NCBI GenBank assembly: GCA_044346445.1
Contig: JBIIZD010000001.1
Span: 1-64,000 of the forward strand
Direction: 5' to 3'
Origin: CAISGS01 sp044346445
GTDB lineage: Bacteria > Pseudomonadota > Alphaproteobacteria > Caulobacterales > Caulobacteraceae
Length of the DNA stretch: 64,000 nucleotides
Shown here: positions 14,303 through 21,679 of the stretch, in pieces
Layout: each line of letters opens with the position of its first letter
Position numbering within the stretch: the stretch's first letter is position 1
Translations under genes and position numbers: made by a program
Notes under the pieces: model-generated
The model's input: the letters and a program-made list of their open reading frames with translations, nothing else
The model's database searches: none
Told to the model about the DNA's origin: nothing

Positions 14303-16872
14303 CCAGCACCAGATCCCGCAGATCGCTTATGTTTCGAACGCCGCCGCCTTGGCCGCTGGGGCACAGGCGACGCAGCCTTGAGCGCGGCCAAGGCTGCAAA
14401 GGGTGAATTGGACGGTGCCGCGACCTCTTGGCCAAGGACCGGCCTTTGCGCACCGGCGCGCCGACGCCGCCAAAGGCTAGGCGCATCGGCCGTGATCTTG
14501 CCAACCGGCGAAAAGCCCAAGCCGCGCAAGAGGCTGCTGGCTTGATCAAGGCCCCAGCCCAGCACGCCCAGAGCCCCTGTGGTCAAGGACATGGCCCCGT
14601 TCACAGCAGGTTGCGACCGCATCAGGCTATCGAGCTGTTCCAGATCCAAGACCGGCACCGCCAGACGCCCCACGGCCCGCAGACCAAGCGCGGCCAAAAC
14701 CTGCGGCGGCGGCGCAATATTGGCCAAGTCCGAAATCCCATCCGAGCGCGCAGGCCAATCAGGCAAGGCGCAATGGGCAAAGGCACGGCTAAAGCCCAGC
14801 GCGTCTGGGTTCAAAAGATCGGGTAAAAACAGGCTAAAGGCCCCAAACCGGACCCCAAGGGTTCGCAAGGTGCGCCGTTCGGCCTGGCTTAAAGCGGCCA
14901 GCTCAGCCTCAACCAGACCTCTATCCAAAACGCCGCCGCACTCGACCAACCGATAGGCAATCCCGCGCGCCAAGCCCTTTAAGGCCCCGCTGGTGGTTGC
15001 CGCCTCTAGCGCCTTTAGCGGGGCAAGACGCAGGCTCGCCTCAGCCGCCAAAAATGCCTCCAGCCGCCGCACGGCCCGCTCCTTGGCTGGCACAGCCCCC
15101 AGTTCGCCATAGAGCCGCACCCTTGCGGCAAACACCGGCGATGGCAAAAGCTGACCTGCCGCCTCACCGCGCCACAAGATCTCACCGGTCGGCAAGAGCG
15201 CAAAGGCCTCATCGGGCTCAGACGCAATCAGGCCAAGCCTGCGATCCATTTCCGGGCCAACCGCGCGCTGGGCCGCGCCGCGCAGGGCCTTGTCTTCGAG
15301 CTGGCTGGCCCCTTGTGCCGGGGTAAATTGCAGCCCCTTGAGCTGGCCGACAAAATGGCCCTCGACCATTACGTCCCCATCAGGGCCAACGCCTGCGGTA
15401 AGGTCTTCGCGCAGCCGCAGACCATGCATAAGGGCGCTGGTGCGCCGGTCGATAAAGCGCTGCATCAATTTTTCATGCAGTGTGTCCGACAAGCGCTCTT
15501 CCAGGCCGCGCATCTGGCCCTGCCAGTGGCCCGGCTCGACCAGCCAGTCGGGGCGATTGGCGACATAGGCCAGGGTGCGCACGCTGGATAATCGGCCCGA
15601 AAGCGCATCTATATCGCCGTCAATCCGGTCCAGCGCCTTGAACTGCCCGGCAATCCAGTCTTCGGGCACGCGGCGGCGGCCTTGAGTTAAGGGCATGAAC
15701 AGATCGCGGATCAGGCGGCTATGGTCATCGAGCGTGGTTTTGCGAAAATCGGGGGTCTGGCACACATCCCACAAACGCATCAGATTGGTGCGGTCGCGGC
15801 AGCGCCGGACAATATCCTCATCCTTGGCCATCAGGCGAAGGGCGGTTTCGTCCAGGCTTTCTTGGGCCAGTTTCAGGCCCTCGCGCCCCGGCGTCTCGGC
15901 CAAGGACTGCATCAGGCCGTTGAGCGACTGAAACTCCAGCCGCGAGTTTCGCCATTCTGCCCCCGTGATCGGGCCAAAGCGATGATTTTCAATGGCGGTG
16001 ACAAAATCATCGTCCATATCGGGGCACTCGCCCGTGACGCCGAATGTGCCATCAGTGCGAAACCGCCCGGCGCGCCCGGCAATCTGACCAATTTCCTGCG
16101 GATAGAGCCAGCGGGTGCGCTTGCCGTCGAACTTGCGAAGCCCCGCAAAGGCGACATGATCGACATCCATATTCAGGCCCATGCCAATGGCGTCGGTCGC
16201 AACCAGAAAATCCACCTCGCCGGACTGATAGAGCGCGACCTGGGCATTGCGGGTACGCGGGCTGAGCGAGCCCATCACCACCGCGGCCCCGCCCCTTTGG
16301 CGGCGGATCAACTCGGCAATCGTATAGACCGCTTCGGTCGAAAACGCGACGACGGCGCTGCGCCTGGGCAGGCGGGTCAGTTTCTTGGAGCCGTCATAGG
16401 TCAGTTTCGAAAACCGCTCGCGCGTGACAAACTCCGCATCGGGCAAGAGCCGCCGGATCAAGGGGCCAAGCGTGCCTGCGCCCAAAAACATGGTCTCGGC
16501 GGTGCCGCGCGCATGCAAAAGCCTTTGGGTAAACACATGACCACGGGCCGGATCGGCACAGAGCTGAATCTCATCGACCGCCAAAAACTCCACCTCGCGG
16601 TTCAGGGGCATGGCCTCAACCGTACAGACGAAATATTGCGGGCGCGGCGGGACGATTTTTTCCTCGCCCGTGATCAGAGCGACGCAGCGCGCGCCCCTGG
16701 CCTTGACGATCCGCTCATAGATTTCCCGCGCGAGAAGGCGCAGCGGCAGGCCAATCATGCCAGACGCATGGCCCAGCATACGCTCGACCGCCAAATGGGT
16801 CTTGCCTGTATTGGTCGGCCCCAAAACTGCCACCAGACGGGCAGGCGCGGCTCCGGAAGGGCGGTCACTCAT
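14299..16872 (-). CDS. Suv3-like superfamily 2 helicase
   Basis: This is an 857-residue protein with the SF2 RNA helicase core of the mitochondrial SUV3 type. Walker A is GPTNTGKTH (residues 18-26), motif II is DEIQ (100-103), and the second RecA domain carries VATDAIGMGLNMDVDHVAF and QIAGRAGRF (motif VI). About 500 residues follow, including SUV3-like C-terminal regions and a Lys/Arg-rich tail (RRRRSKHKRS). In mitochondria this class unwinds RNA for degradation; an equivalent bacterial role is inference. ATG 16872 is used; a TTG 14 codons upstream is the only longer option and neither has a strong ribosome site. It is coupled to the S4 gene. Confidence 0.88.
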   Translation of the reverse strand: MSDRPSGAAPARLVAVLGPTNTGKTHLAVERMLGHASGMIGLPLRLLAREIYERIVKARGARCVALITGEEKIVPPRPQYFVCTVEAMPLNREVEFLAVDEIQLCADPARGHVFTQRLLHARGTAETMFLGAGTLGPLIRRLLPDAEFVTRERFSKLTYDGSKKLTRLPRRSAVVAFSTEAVYTIAELIRRQRGGAAVVMGSLSPRTRNAQVALYQSGEVDFLVATDAIGMGLNMDVDHVAFAGLRKFDGKRTRWLYPQEIGQIAGRAGRFRTDGTFGVTGECPDMDDDFVTAIENHRFGPITGAEWRNSRLEFQSLNGLMQSLAETPGREGLKLAQESLDETALRLMAKDEDIVRRCRDRTNLMRLWDVCQTPDFRKTTLDDHSRLIRDLFMPLTQGRRRVPEDWIAGQFKALDRIDGDIDALSGRLSSVRTLAYVANRPDWLVEPGHWQGQMRGLEERLSDTLHEKLMQRFIDRRTSALMHGLRLREDLTAGVGPDGDVMVEGHFVGQLKGLQFTPAQGASQLEDKALRGAAQRAVGPEMDRRLGLIASEPDEAFALLPTGEILWRGEAAGQLLPSPVFAARVRLYGELGAVPAKERAVRRLEAFLAAEASLRLAPLKALEAATTSGALKGLARGIAYRLVECGGVLDRGLVEAELAALSQAERRTLRTLGVRFGAFSLFLPDLLNPDALGFSRAFAHCALPDWPARSDGISDLANIAPPPQVLAALGLRAVGRLAVPVLDLEQLDSLMRSQPAVNGAMSLTTGALGVLGWGLDQASSLLRGLGFSPVGKITADAPSLWRRRRAGAQRPVLGQEVAAPSNSPFAALAALKAASPVPQRPRRRRSKHKRSAGSGAG

Positions 16873-17050
16873 GGGCTTAAGGTGGGGCAGTCGCGGCCCT
16901 TCGGCAAGAGCCAAGACAATAGAGGGCCTCCGCCTAGAACGAGGGCGAAACGAATCATGACCGAATCAGCGACATCGGCCAATTCAGTGTTTGTTCTATA
17001 CTAGATATGGTATCATAATTTTGGTTAACCACAAGTGCACGCCAGAAAAT

Positions 17051-17881
17051 CTACGGCTTTTCACTGCGCATGGTGAGGCGATCAAGCTGAATGACTGCGG
17101 CACCCAGCGGGGTATCGGCCGATAGGGATGATAGGACCCAGGGGCCATTGCTACCGATCTGGGCCCAGTCCGATGTGATCGGGCGCTTGAGGCCCGAATT
17201 GCGCTGTTCGGGCGGCTTTTTCTTGAAACCGGCCACCTCGGTATAGCGCACATTACACCGCAAGGGATTGACCAGACCCAAGCGCCGCTCGCGCGCATCG
17301 AGCGCATAGGGGCGTGGGCTGGAAAAATCCAGGTCATAGAGCTGTTTGCCATCATAGAATCGGGCCTTGCCCTGACAGGGTCCCGCTTGGCTGCGCGCCA
17401 GAGTCATGCGCATGAACTGGGTCAGGGGATCGGCGGCGGCCAGTCTTTGCGCCCGACTGGCTGGCGGATTGCCCATATTGCTGTAGGTGGGGGTCGCCGT
17501 GGTCGAAACATCCTCGCCGGTCCAGGTCACCGAGACCTTGCGGTTATCCTTACCGTCAATATTGGCGTGATACATTGTGCCCGGCATGGGCTGGTCATCG
17601 ACCAGTCGCCCTTGAGCATTGGCACGCATGTCCAGCTTGCGAAAGGTACGCAATAGGCCATAGGTCACCAGCCGAACCTTAGAGTTAAAGGCCTTGGCCT
17701 CTATGGTCTGATCAAATTGAATATCCAAAACCTTGATATAGAGCCGTCCGCTATAGCCGAGCGACAAATGCACTGGACCGGACTGCGCTGCGGGCGAGAA
17801 CCCCTTTTGCGCCATGGCAGGGCCGGTTAGGCCGCATAGACTGACCAGGGCCACAATCATCAAGTTTCGGGCAGCGGGCAT
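17051..17881 (-). CDS. DUF3108 domain exported protein
   Basis: This is a 276-residue protein with a clear Sec signal peptide (PAARNLMIVALVSLCGL to GPAMAQ, cleavage near residue 25). The mature part resembles the DUF3108 beta-barrel family of predicted periplasmic or outer-membrane-associated proteins: GYSGRLYIKVLDIQFDQTIE opens the domain and RFYDGKQLYDLDF lies in the middle. Two Cys (GPCQGK, LRCNV) could form a disulfide. ATG 17881 has AAGGAG ideally placed, so the longer frame starting at 18007 is rejected. It is divergent from rpmB with about 170 bases between. No role is inferred. Confidence 0.8.
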   Translation of the reverse strand: MPAARNLMIVALVSLCGLTGPAMAQKGFSPAAQSGPVHLSLGYSGRLYIKVLDIQFDQTIEAKAFNSKVRLVTYGLLRTFRKLDMRANAQGRLVDDQPMPGTMYHANIDGKDNRKVSVTWTGEDVSTTATPTYSNMGNPPASRAQRLAAADPLTQFMRMTLARSQAGPCQGKARFYDGKQLYDLDFSSPRPYALDARERRLGLVNPLRCNVRYTEVAGFKKKPPEQRNSGLKRPITSDWAQIGSNGPWVLSSLSADTPLGAAVIQLDRLTMRSEKP

Positions 17882-18051
17882 GGACAACTCCTTCTGGCGT
17901 TCCCATACCTGTTTATCAGAGCAATATGAACCCAGCTTGTATCGCCAATGCATGCTTGGCCTTGACGGGGGGCGTTTGGGTGTCCTATATCGCCCCCTCT
18001 CTTGCAAAGGCCCCTTTGCAGGTCCTTATTCTTATTCGAAGGTTATGCGCG

Positions 18052-18345
18052 ATGACTCGCCGCTGCGAACTCACCGGCGTCGGCCCCATGGTCGGCAATA
18101 ATGTTAGCCACTCTAACATCAAGACCAAGCGCCGCTTCTTGCCTGCGCTCAAGGCCGTGACCTTGCAGTCGGATGTGCTGGGCCAGACCTTCCGTCTGCG
18201 CATCACCAATGCGGCCTTGCGGACCCTCGACTTTCGCGGCGGCCTGGACGTTTTCCTGGTCAAGGCCCCGGACGAAAACCTGTCCCTGCGCGCTGTTCGT
18301 ATCAAGCGCCAGCTAAAGGCAAAGCTGGCTGCGCAAGCCGCTTAA
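18052..18345 (+). CDS. rpmB: 50S ribosomal protein L28
   Basis: This is a 97-residue basic ribosomal protein. The hallmark start TRRCELTGVGPMVGNNVSHS is followed by NIKTKRRFLPAL, and the alphaproteobacterial-length C terminus ends in a basic Ala-rich helix (IKRQLKAKLAAQAA). The ATG is preceded by AAGG 9 bases upstream. A longer frame from 17926 is rejected because the conserved protein begins at MTRRCEL. A strong intrinsic terminator lies 25 bases after the stop, so it is a monocistronic unit. Confidence 0.97.
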   Translation: MTRRCELTGVGPMVGNNVSHSNIKTKRRFLPALKAVTLQSDVLGQTFRLRITNAALRTLDFRGGLDVFLVKAPDENLSLRAVRIKRQLKAKLAAQAA

Positions 18346-18370
18346 AACCTTTTAGCCTAGACCCTTGAAA

Positions 18371-18403
18371 AGGGCCGCTTCATGCAAGCGGCCCTTTTTG
18401 TTT
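18371..18403 (+). terminator. Intrinsic terminator of rpmB
   Basis: A perfect 10-bp stem, AGGGCCGCTT and AAGCGGCCCT, with a 5-base loop is followed by TTTTGTTT. It lies 25 bases past the rpmB stop and just before the convergent GST-like gene. Confidence 0.88.
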
Positions 18404-18418
18404 GCACGACGGCTGGGT

Positions 18419-19576
18419 CTAGGCCCCAATCACCGGGCCCCAGACTTCCAAATGATTGTGGCGTTCGACCCGGCGGCTGGTTTTTAGACTTAACAGCGGG
18501 GACAGCCCGGTCTCGACCAACAAGGCCTCAATCGCCGCCCTGCTCTGAGCGTCAAACCGACCGCAAACATCCTGCGCCTTTTGCAGTAGATAGAGCCGGT
18601 AAGGCAGGACCGCGACCTTGATCGGCAGGCCGCGCCAGATCAATTCAACCTGACCAATCGTGCGCTCACTGGCGCGTTCCAAGCCGTTTGTGCCAGCAAC
18701 CAGGTCTGGCCTAGCGGCTAACCAGGCATTGGTAAAGCCAACCATGGCCGCGATCTCGGGCAGATAATCCTCAGCGATAAATCCAAGCAGGGCTTTCAGC
18801 GTCTCTGGCACAGCATCATCGGCAAAAAGATCTGGCGCGGGCGAGCCATAGTCTCCGGCATCTTGCCCAGCCGAATGCATCCGCTCAACCCAACGCCAGA
18901 CCCTTGGCGCACGGCGCTTCATCAGGTCCGCCGGAAAGGGGTCCCGGCCAAGATGCGCAAACAGGGGCGCAATCAGCCCATAATCGCCAAGCGTTGGTCG
19001 CCCGCCAAGCAGATAGGGGCTATGGGCCAGATGCGTATTGAACAGGTGCAAAAACTGCTCATAGGCCGCCTCGATCTTGGGGATGGAGTCGGGCGTGACG
19101 CCAAAACTGGTCATGGCCTTGCGCATGCGACTCGACGAAAAGCCAAACACGCCCGCTGCATCTTCATCCGAGGCCCCCGGTGCCAGGGCGGCCACAAAAT
19201 CCTTGGCCAGAAAGTCCAGATTGGCCGCATCGAAATTCCAGCGATAATGCATGGCCGGACGCAGCAGGCCCTCGCCGCCAAATATTTCGAAAATCTGGCT
19301 GATAATCTGGTGCCGAGGCGTGGTTGGTAGGGCGGGCAAACGTGCCAGACCCTTGGCCTCGAACCAGTCAATAATCTCAGAGCCGTCCTGAATCAGCACG
19401 CCATCGGGCGTCTCCACCACCGGAATGATCCAGCGGCCAATCTGCGACAGGATCTCGGCGCGAAACCTTGGCTCGCCGACAGCGCGATTGTCAAAATCAA
19501 TGCCCTGCTTGATCAGATAGGACCGCACCTTGCCCGTATAGAGCGATCCGGGCATACCATAGAGCTTGTATTGCAT
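18419..19576 (-). CDS. Long glutathione S-transferase-family protein (paralogue A)
   Basis: This is a 385-residue protein. Residues 3-80 form a thioredoxin-like GST N-terminal domain (YKLYGMPGSLYTGKVRSYL, then IPVVETPDGVLIQDGSEII with the cis-Pro and the SEI glutathione-contact region). Residues 90-240 form the helical C domain with LLGGRPTLGDYGLIAPL. About 130 further residues (two helical segments around FIAEDYLPEIAAM and LPIKVAVLPYRLYLLQKAQ) go beyond a normal 220-residue GST. GGGGAGGTG supports ATG 19576. It is divergent from a paralogue of the same layout, 94 bases away. The extra C-terminal region has no function I recognise, and the substrate is unknown. Confidence 0.8.
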   Translation of the reverse strand: MQYKLYGMPGSLYTGKVRSYLIKQGIDFDNRAVGEPRFRAEILSQIGRWIIPVVETPDGVLIQDGSEIIDWFEAKGLARLPALPTTPRHQIISQIFEIFGGEGLLRPAMHYRWNFDAANLDFLAKDFVAALAPGASDEDAAGVFGFSSSRMRKAMTSFGVTPDSIPKIEAAYEQFLHLFNTHLAHSPYLLGGRPTLGDYGLIAPLFAHLGRDPFPADLMKRRAPRVWRWVERMHSAGQDAGDYGSPAPDLFADDAVPETLKALLGFIAEDYLPEIAAMVGFTNAWLAARPDLVAGTNGLERASERTIGQVELIWRGLPIKVAVLPYRLYLLQKAQDVCGRFDAQSRAAIEALLVETGLSPLLSLKTSRRVERHNHLEVWGPVIGA

Positions 19577-19670
19577 GTCAAGGCACCTCCCCAGCACCAG
19601 ATAGGCTTGATTGTGACCCGTTAAACGCCAATAGTCGAGCCAAGGTGAATTTGCCGAAGGAGACAAGGGT

Positions 19671-20849
19671 GTGGCGCAAGACGGTCCGGCAAATGCGCCC
19701 GATTCCCTGGCCCGTTTAAAGGGCATGAAGGTCTATGGTCTGGACCTGTCTTATTTCACGGGCAAGTTGCAGGCCTATCTGCGTTACTGTGAACTGCCGT
19801 TTCGCTTTGTCGAAATGAACCTTGGCGATATGCGCAAGGTCGCGCAAAAAACCGGCATGGCGCAAATGCCAGCCATTGAACTGGCCGATGGTCGCTGGCT
19901 CACCGATACCACCGCAATCATCGACTGGATCGAAGGCCTGCGCACTGGCCTTGAGGTCACGGCCAAGGACCCGGTCTTGCGGTTTTTCAGCCTGCTGATG
20001 GAAGACTATGCCGACGAGTGGCTGTGGCGGCCTGCTTTGCATTATCGCTGGAGTTTTAAGCCGGATGCCGAGCATCTGGGCGGGCGGATTGCGCGCGAAA
20101 TGATGCGCGATCTTCCCCTGCCCTTGAGTGTCCGCAAGGCCTTGATCATCCGTCGTCAAAAGGCAAAATATGTCCGTGGCGACGGCGTCGGCGCGGCCAG
20201 CCGTGCCCATGTCGAAAACATCTATCTGCGTAATCTCAGCGACCTGGAAGCCATATTCCAAAAGCGCCCCTTTATGATGGGAAACAGGCCCAGCCTTGTC
20301 GATTTTGCCTTTATGGGCCCAATGTTTCGCCATTTCAGCCTCGACCCGACACCATCCAAAATCATGCGCGATCAGGCTCCCGGCGTTTATGAATGGGTGG
20401 CGAGGGTCTGGAATGCGCGCGCCAGCAATTATGGGGGCAACAATCTGCTCGATGAGGTGCCCCAGGACTGGTCACCCTTTTTGCACGATATGGGCAAGGG
20501 CTATCTGCCCTATCTGGCGGCCAATGCCTTGGCAGCAGGCCAAAAACGCTCGAAATTCAGCATCCAGATCGAGGGCGTGGCCTATCACCTGCCCGTTAAT
20601 CTGAACCGGGTCCATTGCCTGGCCAGGCTTCAAGCGGCCTATATGAGCCTGCCGCCCCAGTCAGCGACAATCGTTCGCCAAAGGCTGGAGCGCGCCGACG
20701 CTTGGCACGGGCTTTGGCAGGTGCGCGCGCCAGAGGTCGGCTTTGACCCCGGCAACAAGCTGCCCTTCTTGACCGCCAAGACCGCTTGGCAGCGCGGAGG
20801 GCCAAGGCGCCGGTTCGGCGGAGCCGTGCATAACGGGCTTGGTCGCTAG
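19671..20849 (+). CDS. Long glutathione S-transferase-family protein (paralogue B)
   Basis: This is a 392-residue protein with the same architecture as its divergent neighbour. The N-terminal GST fold spans about residues 19-90 (VYGLDLSYFTGKLQAYLRY, AQMPAIELADGRWLTDT) and the helical domain carries MMGNRPSLVDFAFMGPMF. A C-terminal extension contains YLPYLAANALA and a region ending in LQAAYMSLPPQSATIV that parallels paralogue A. GTG 19671 is proposed because AAGGAG lies 8 bases upstream; ATG 19725 is the alternative. Its stop overlaps the end of the FGE gene by 4 bases in convergent orientation. The basic C-terminal tail (GPRRRFGG) is unusual. Confidence 0.78.
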   Translation: MAQDGPANAPDSLARLKGMKVYGLDLSYFTGKLQAYLRYCELPFRFVEMNLGDMRKVAQKTGMAQMPAIELADGRWLTDTTAIIDWIEGLRTGLEVTAKDPVLRFFSLLMEDYADEWLWRPALHYRWSFKPDAEHLGGRIAREMMRDLPLPLSVRKALIIRRQKAKYVRGDGVGAASRAHVENIYLRNLSDLEAIFQKRPFMMGNRPSLVDFAFMGPMFRHFSLDPTPSKIMRDQAPGVYEWVARVWNARASNYGGNNLLDEVPQDWSPFLHDMGKGYLPYLAANALAAGQKRSKFSIQIEGVAYHLPVNLNRVHCLARLQAAYMSLPPQSATIVRQRLERADAWHGLWQVRAPEVGFDPGNKLPFLTAKTAWQRGGPRRRFGGAVHNGLGR

Positions 20850-21679
20850 ACGGGCGAGGCGCAGCGAAAGCCGATATGCGCCATGCTGGTGCCGGGCAAA
20901 AGCCCCATGCGGGCGGCGGGCCGATACCGCTCGCAATACTCAGCAGCGCACAGAAAAGAGCCGCCCTTGAGCGTGACCTGCTCTAGGCCCAGGTCCTGAC
21001 CACCGGTGCAGCACGCCTTGGCACCATGGCTCTGGAACGGCGAGCGGGTCCATTCCCAGACATTGCCGATCATATCAAACAAGCCATAGCCATTGGCCGG
21101 ATACTGCGCGACAGCGCTTGTGTCCGCGCGCGCGCCGCGCGCGAACCACCAGGGAAAGGCACCGGTCCAGACATTGGCCAATAATTGCTCACCCGGCTGA
21201 AATTCACAGCCCCAGGCATAATCGGCCAGGGTCAAGCCGCCTCTGGCCGCCACTTCCCACTGGGCCTCACTGGGCAGGTCAAGGCCTCGCCAGGCGGCAT
21301 AGGCAGCGGCATCGGTCTGGGCCACATGCACAACCGGATGGTCATCCCTGCCCTCCAGACCTGAGCCTGGCCCCTCTGGACGGTGCCAACAAGCGCCCGG
21401 TGCAAACCGCCACCAAACGGACGGATCGTTCAGGGGCACGGGGCCCTTGCTCGGTACAAATACGCCAGACCCCGCAGGCTGCGCCCGCTCAGCCTCGGTG
21501 ATCCAGCCGGTCTCGGCGACAAAGGCGGCAAAAGCGCGATTGGTGACCGGCGTGGTCTCAATCGCAAAGGCCTCAATAGTCAGGCTGCGGGCCGGGCGCT
21601 CCTCCGGATAATGGGTGTCGGACCCGATCTGATAGGTCCCCGCCGCGATCACCACCCGTTCGGCAAAAACCGGCCTCAT
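20846..21679 (-). CDS. Formylglycine-generating enzyme (sulfatase activator)
   Basis: This is a 277-residue FGE/SUMF1-family protein that oxidises a sulfatase active-site Cys to formylglycine using O2 and copper. Family landmarks are the N-terminal YQIGSD, ETTPVTNRAFAAF, HPVVHVAQTDAAAYAAW, LPSEAQWEVAARGG, NGYGLFDMIGNVWEW and the terminal GGSFLCAAEYCERYRPAAR. Both catalytic cysteines are present, C244 and C249, equivalent to human FGE C336 and C341, so it should be active rather than a structural homologue. No signal peptide is visible, so it acts in the cytoplasm before export. Its start overlaps the sulfatase stop by 4 bases (ATGA), giving a sulfatase-maturase pair in one operon. Confidence 0.9.
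   Translation of the reverse strand: MRPVFAERVVIAAGTYQIGSDTHYPEERPARSLTIEAFAIETTPVTNRAFAAFVAETGWITEAERAQPAGSGVFVPSKGPVPLNDPSVWWRFAPGACWHRPEGPGSGLEGRDDHPVVHVAQTDAAAYAAWRGLDLPSEAQWEVAARGGLTLADYAWGCEFQPGEQLLANVWTGAFPWWFARGARADTSAVAQYPANGYGLFDMIGNVWEWTRSPFQSHGAKACCTGGQDLGLEQVTLKGGSFLCAAEYCERYRPAARMGLLPGTSMAHIGFRCASPV

Noticed and set aside
15721..17004. Plus-strand frame of 427 residues opposite the helicase gene
   Set aside because: The helicase on the other strand has all SF2 motifs; this frame has no recognisable domain and the composition of a GC-rich antisense shadow.
17051..18007. Longer start for the DUF3108 protein
   Set aside because: The extra 42 residues bury the signal peptide, while ATG 17881 has an ideal AAGGAG site.
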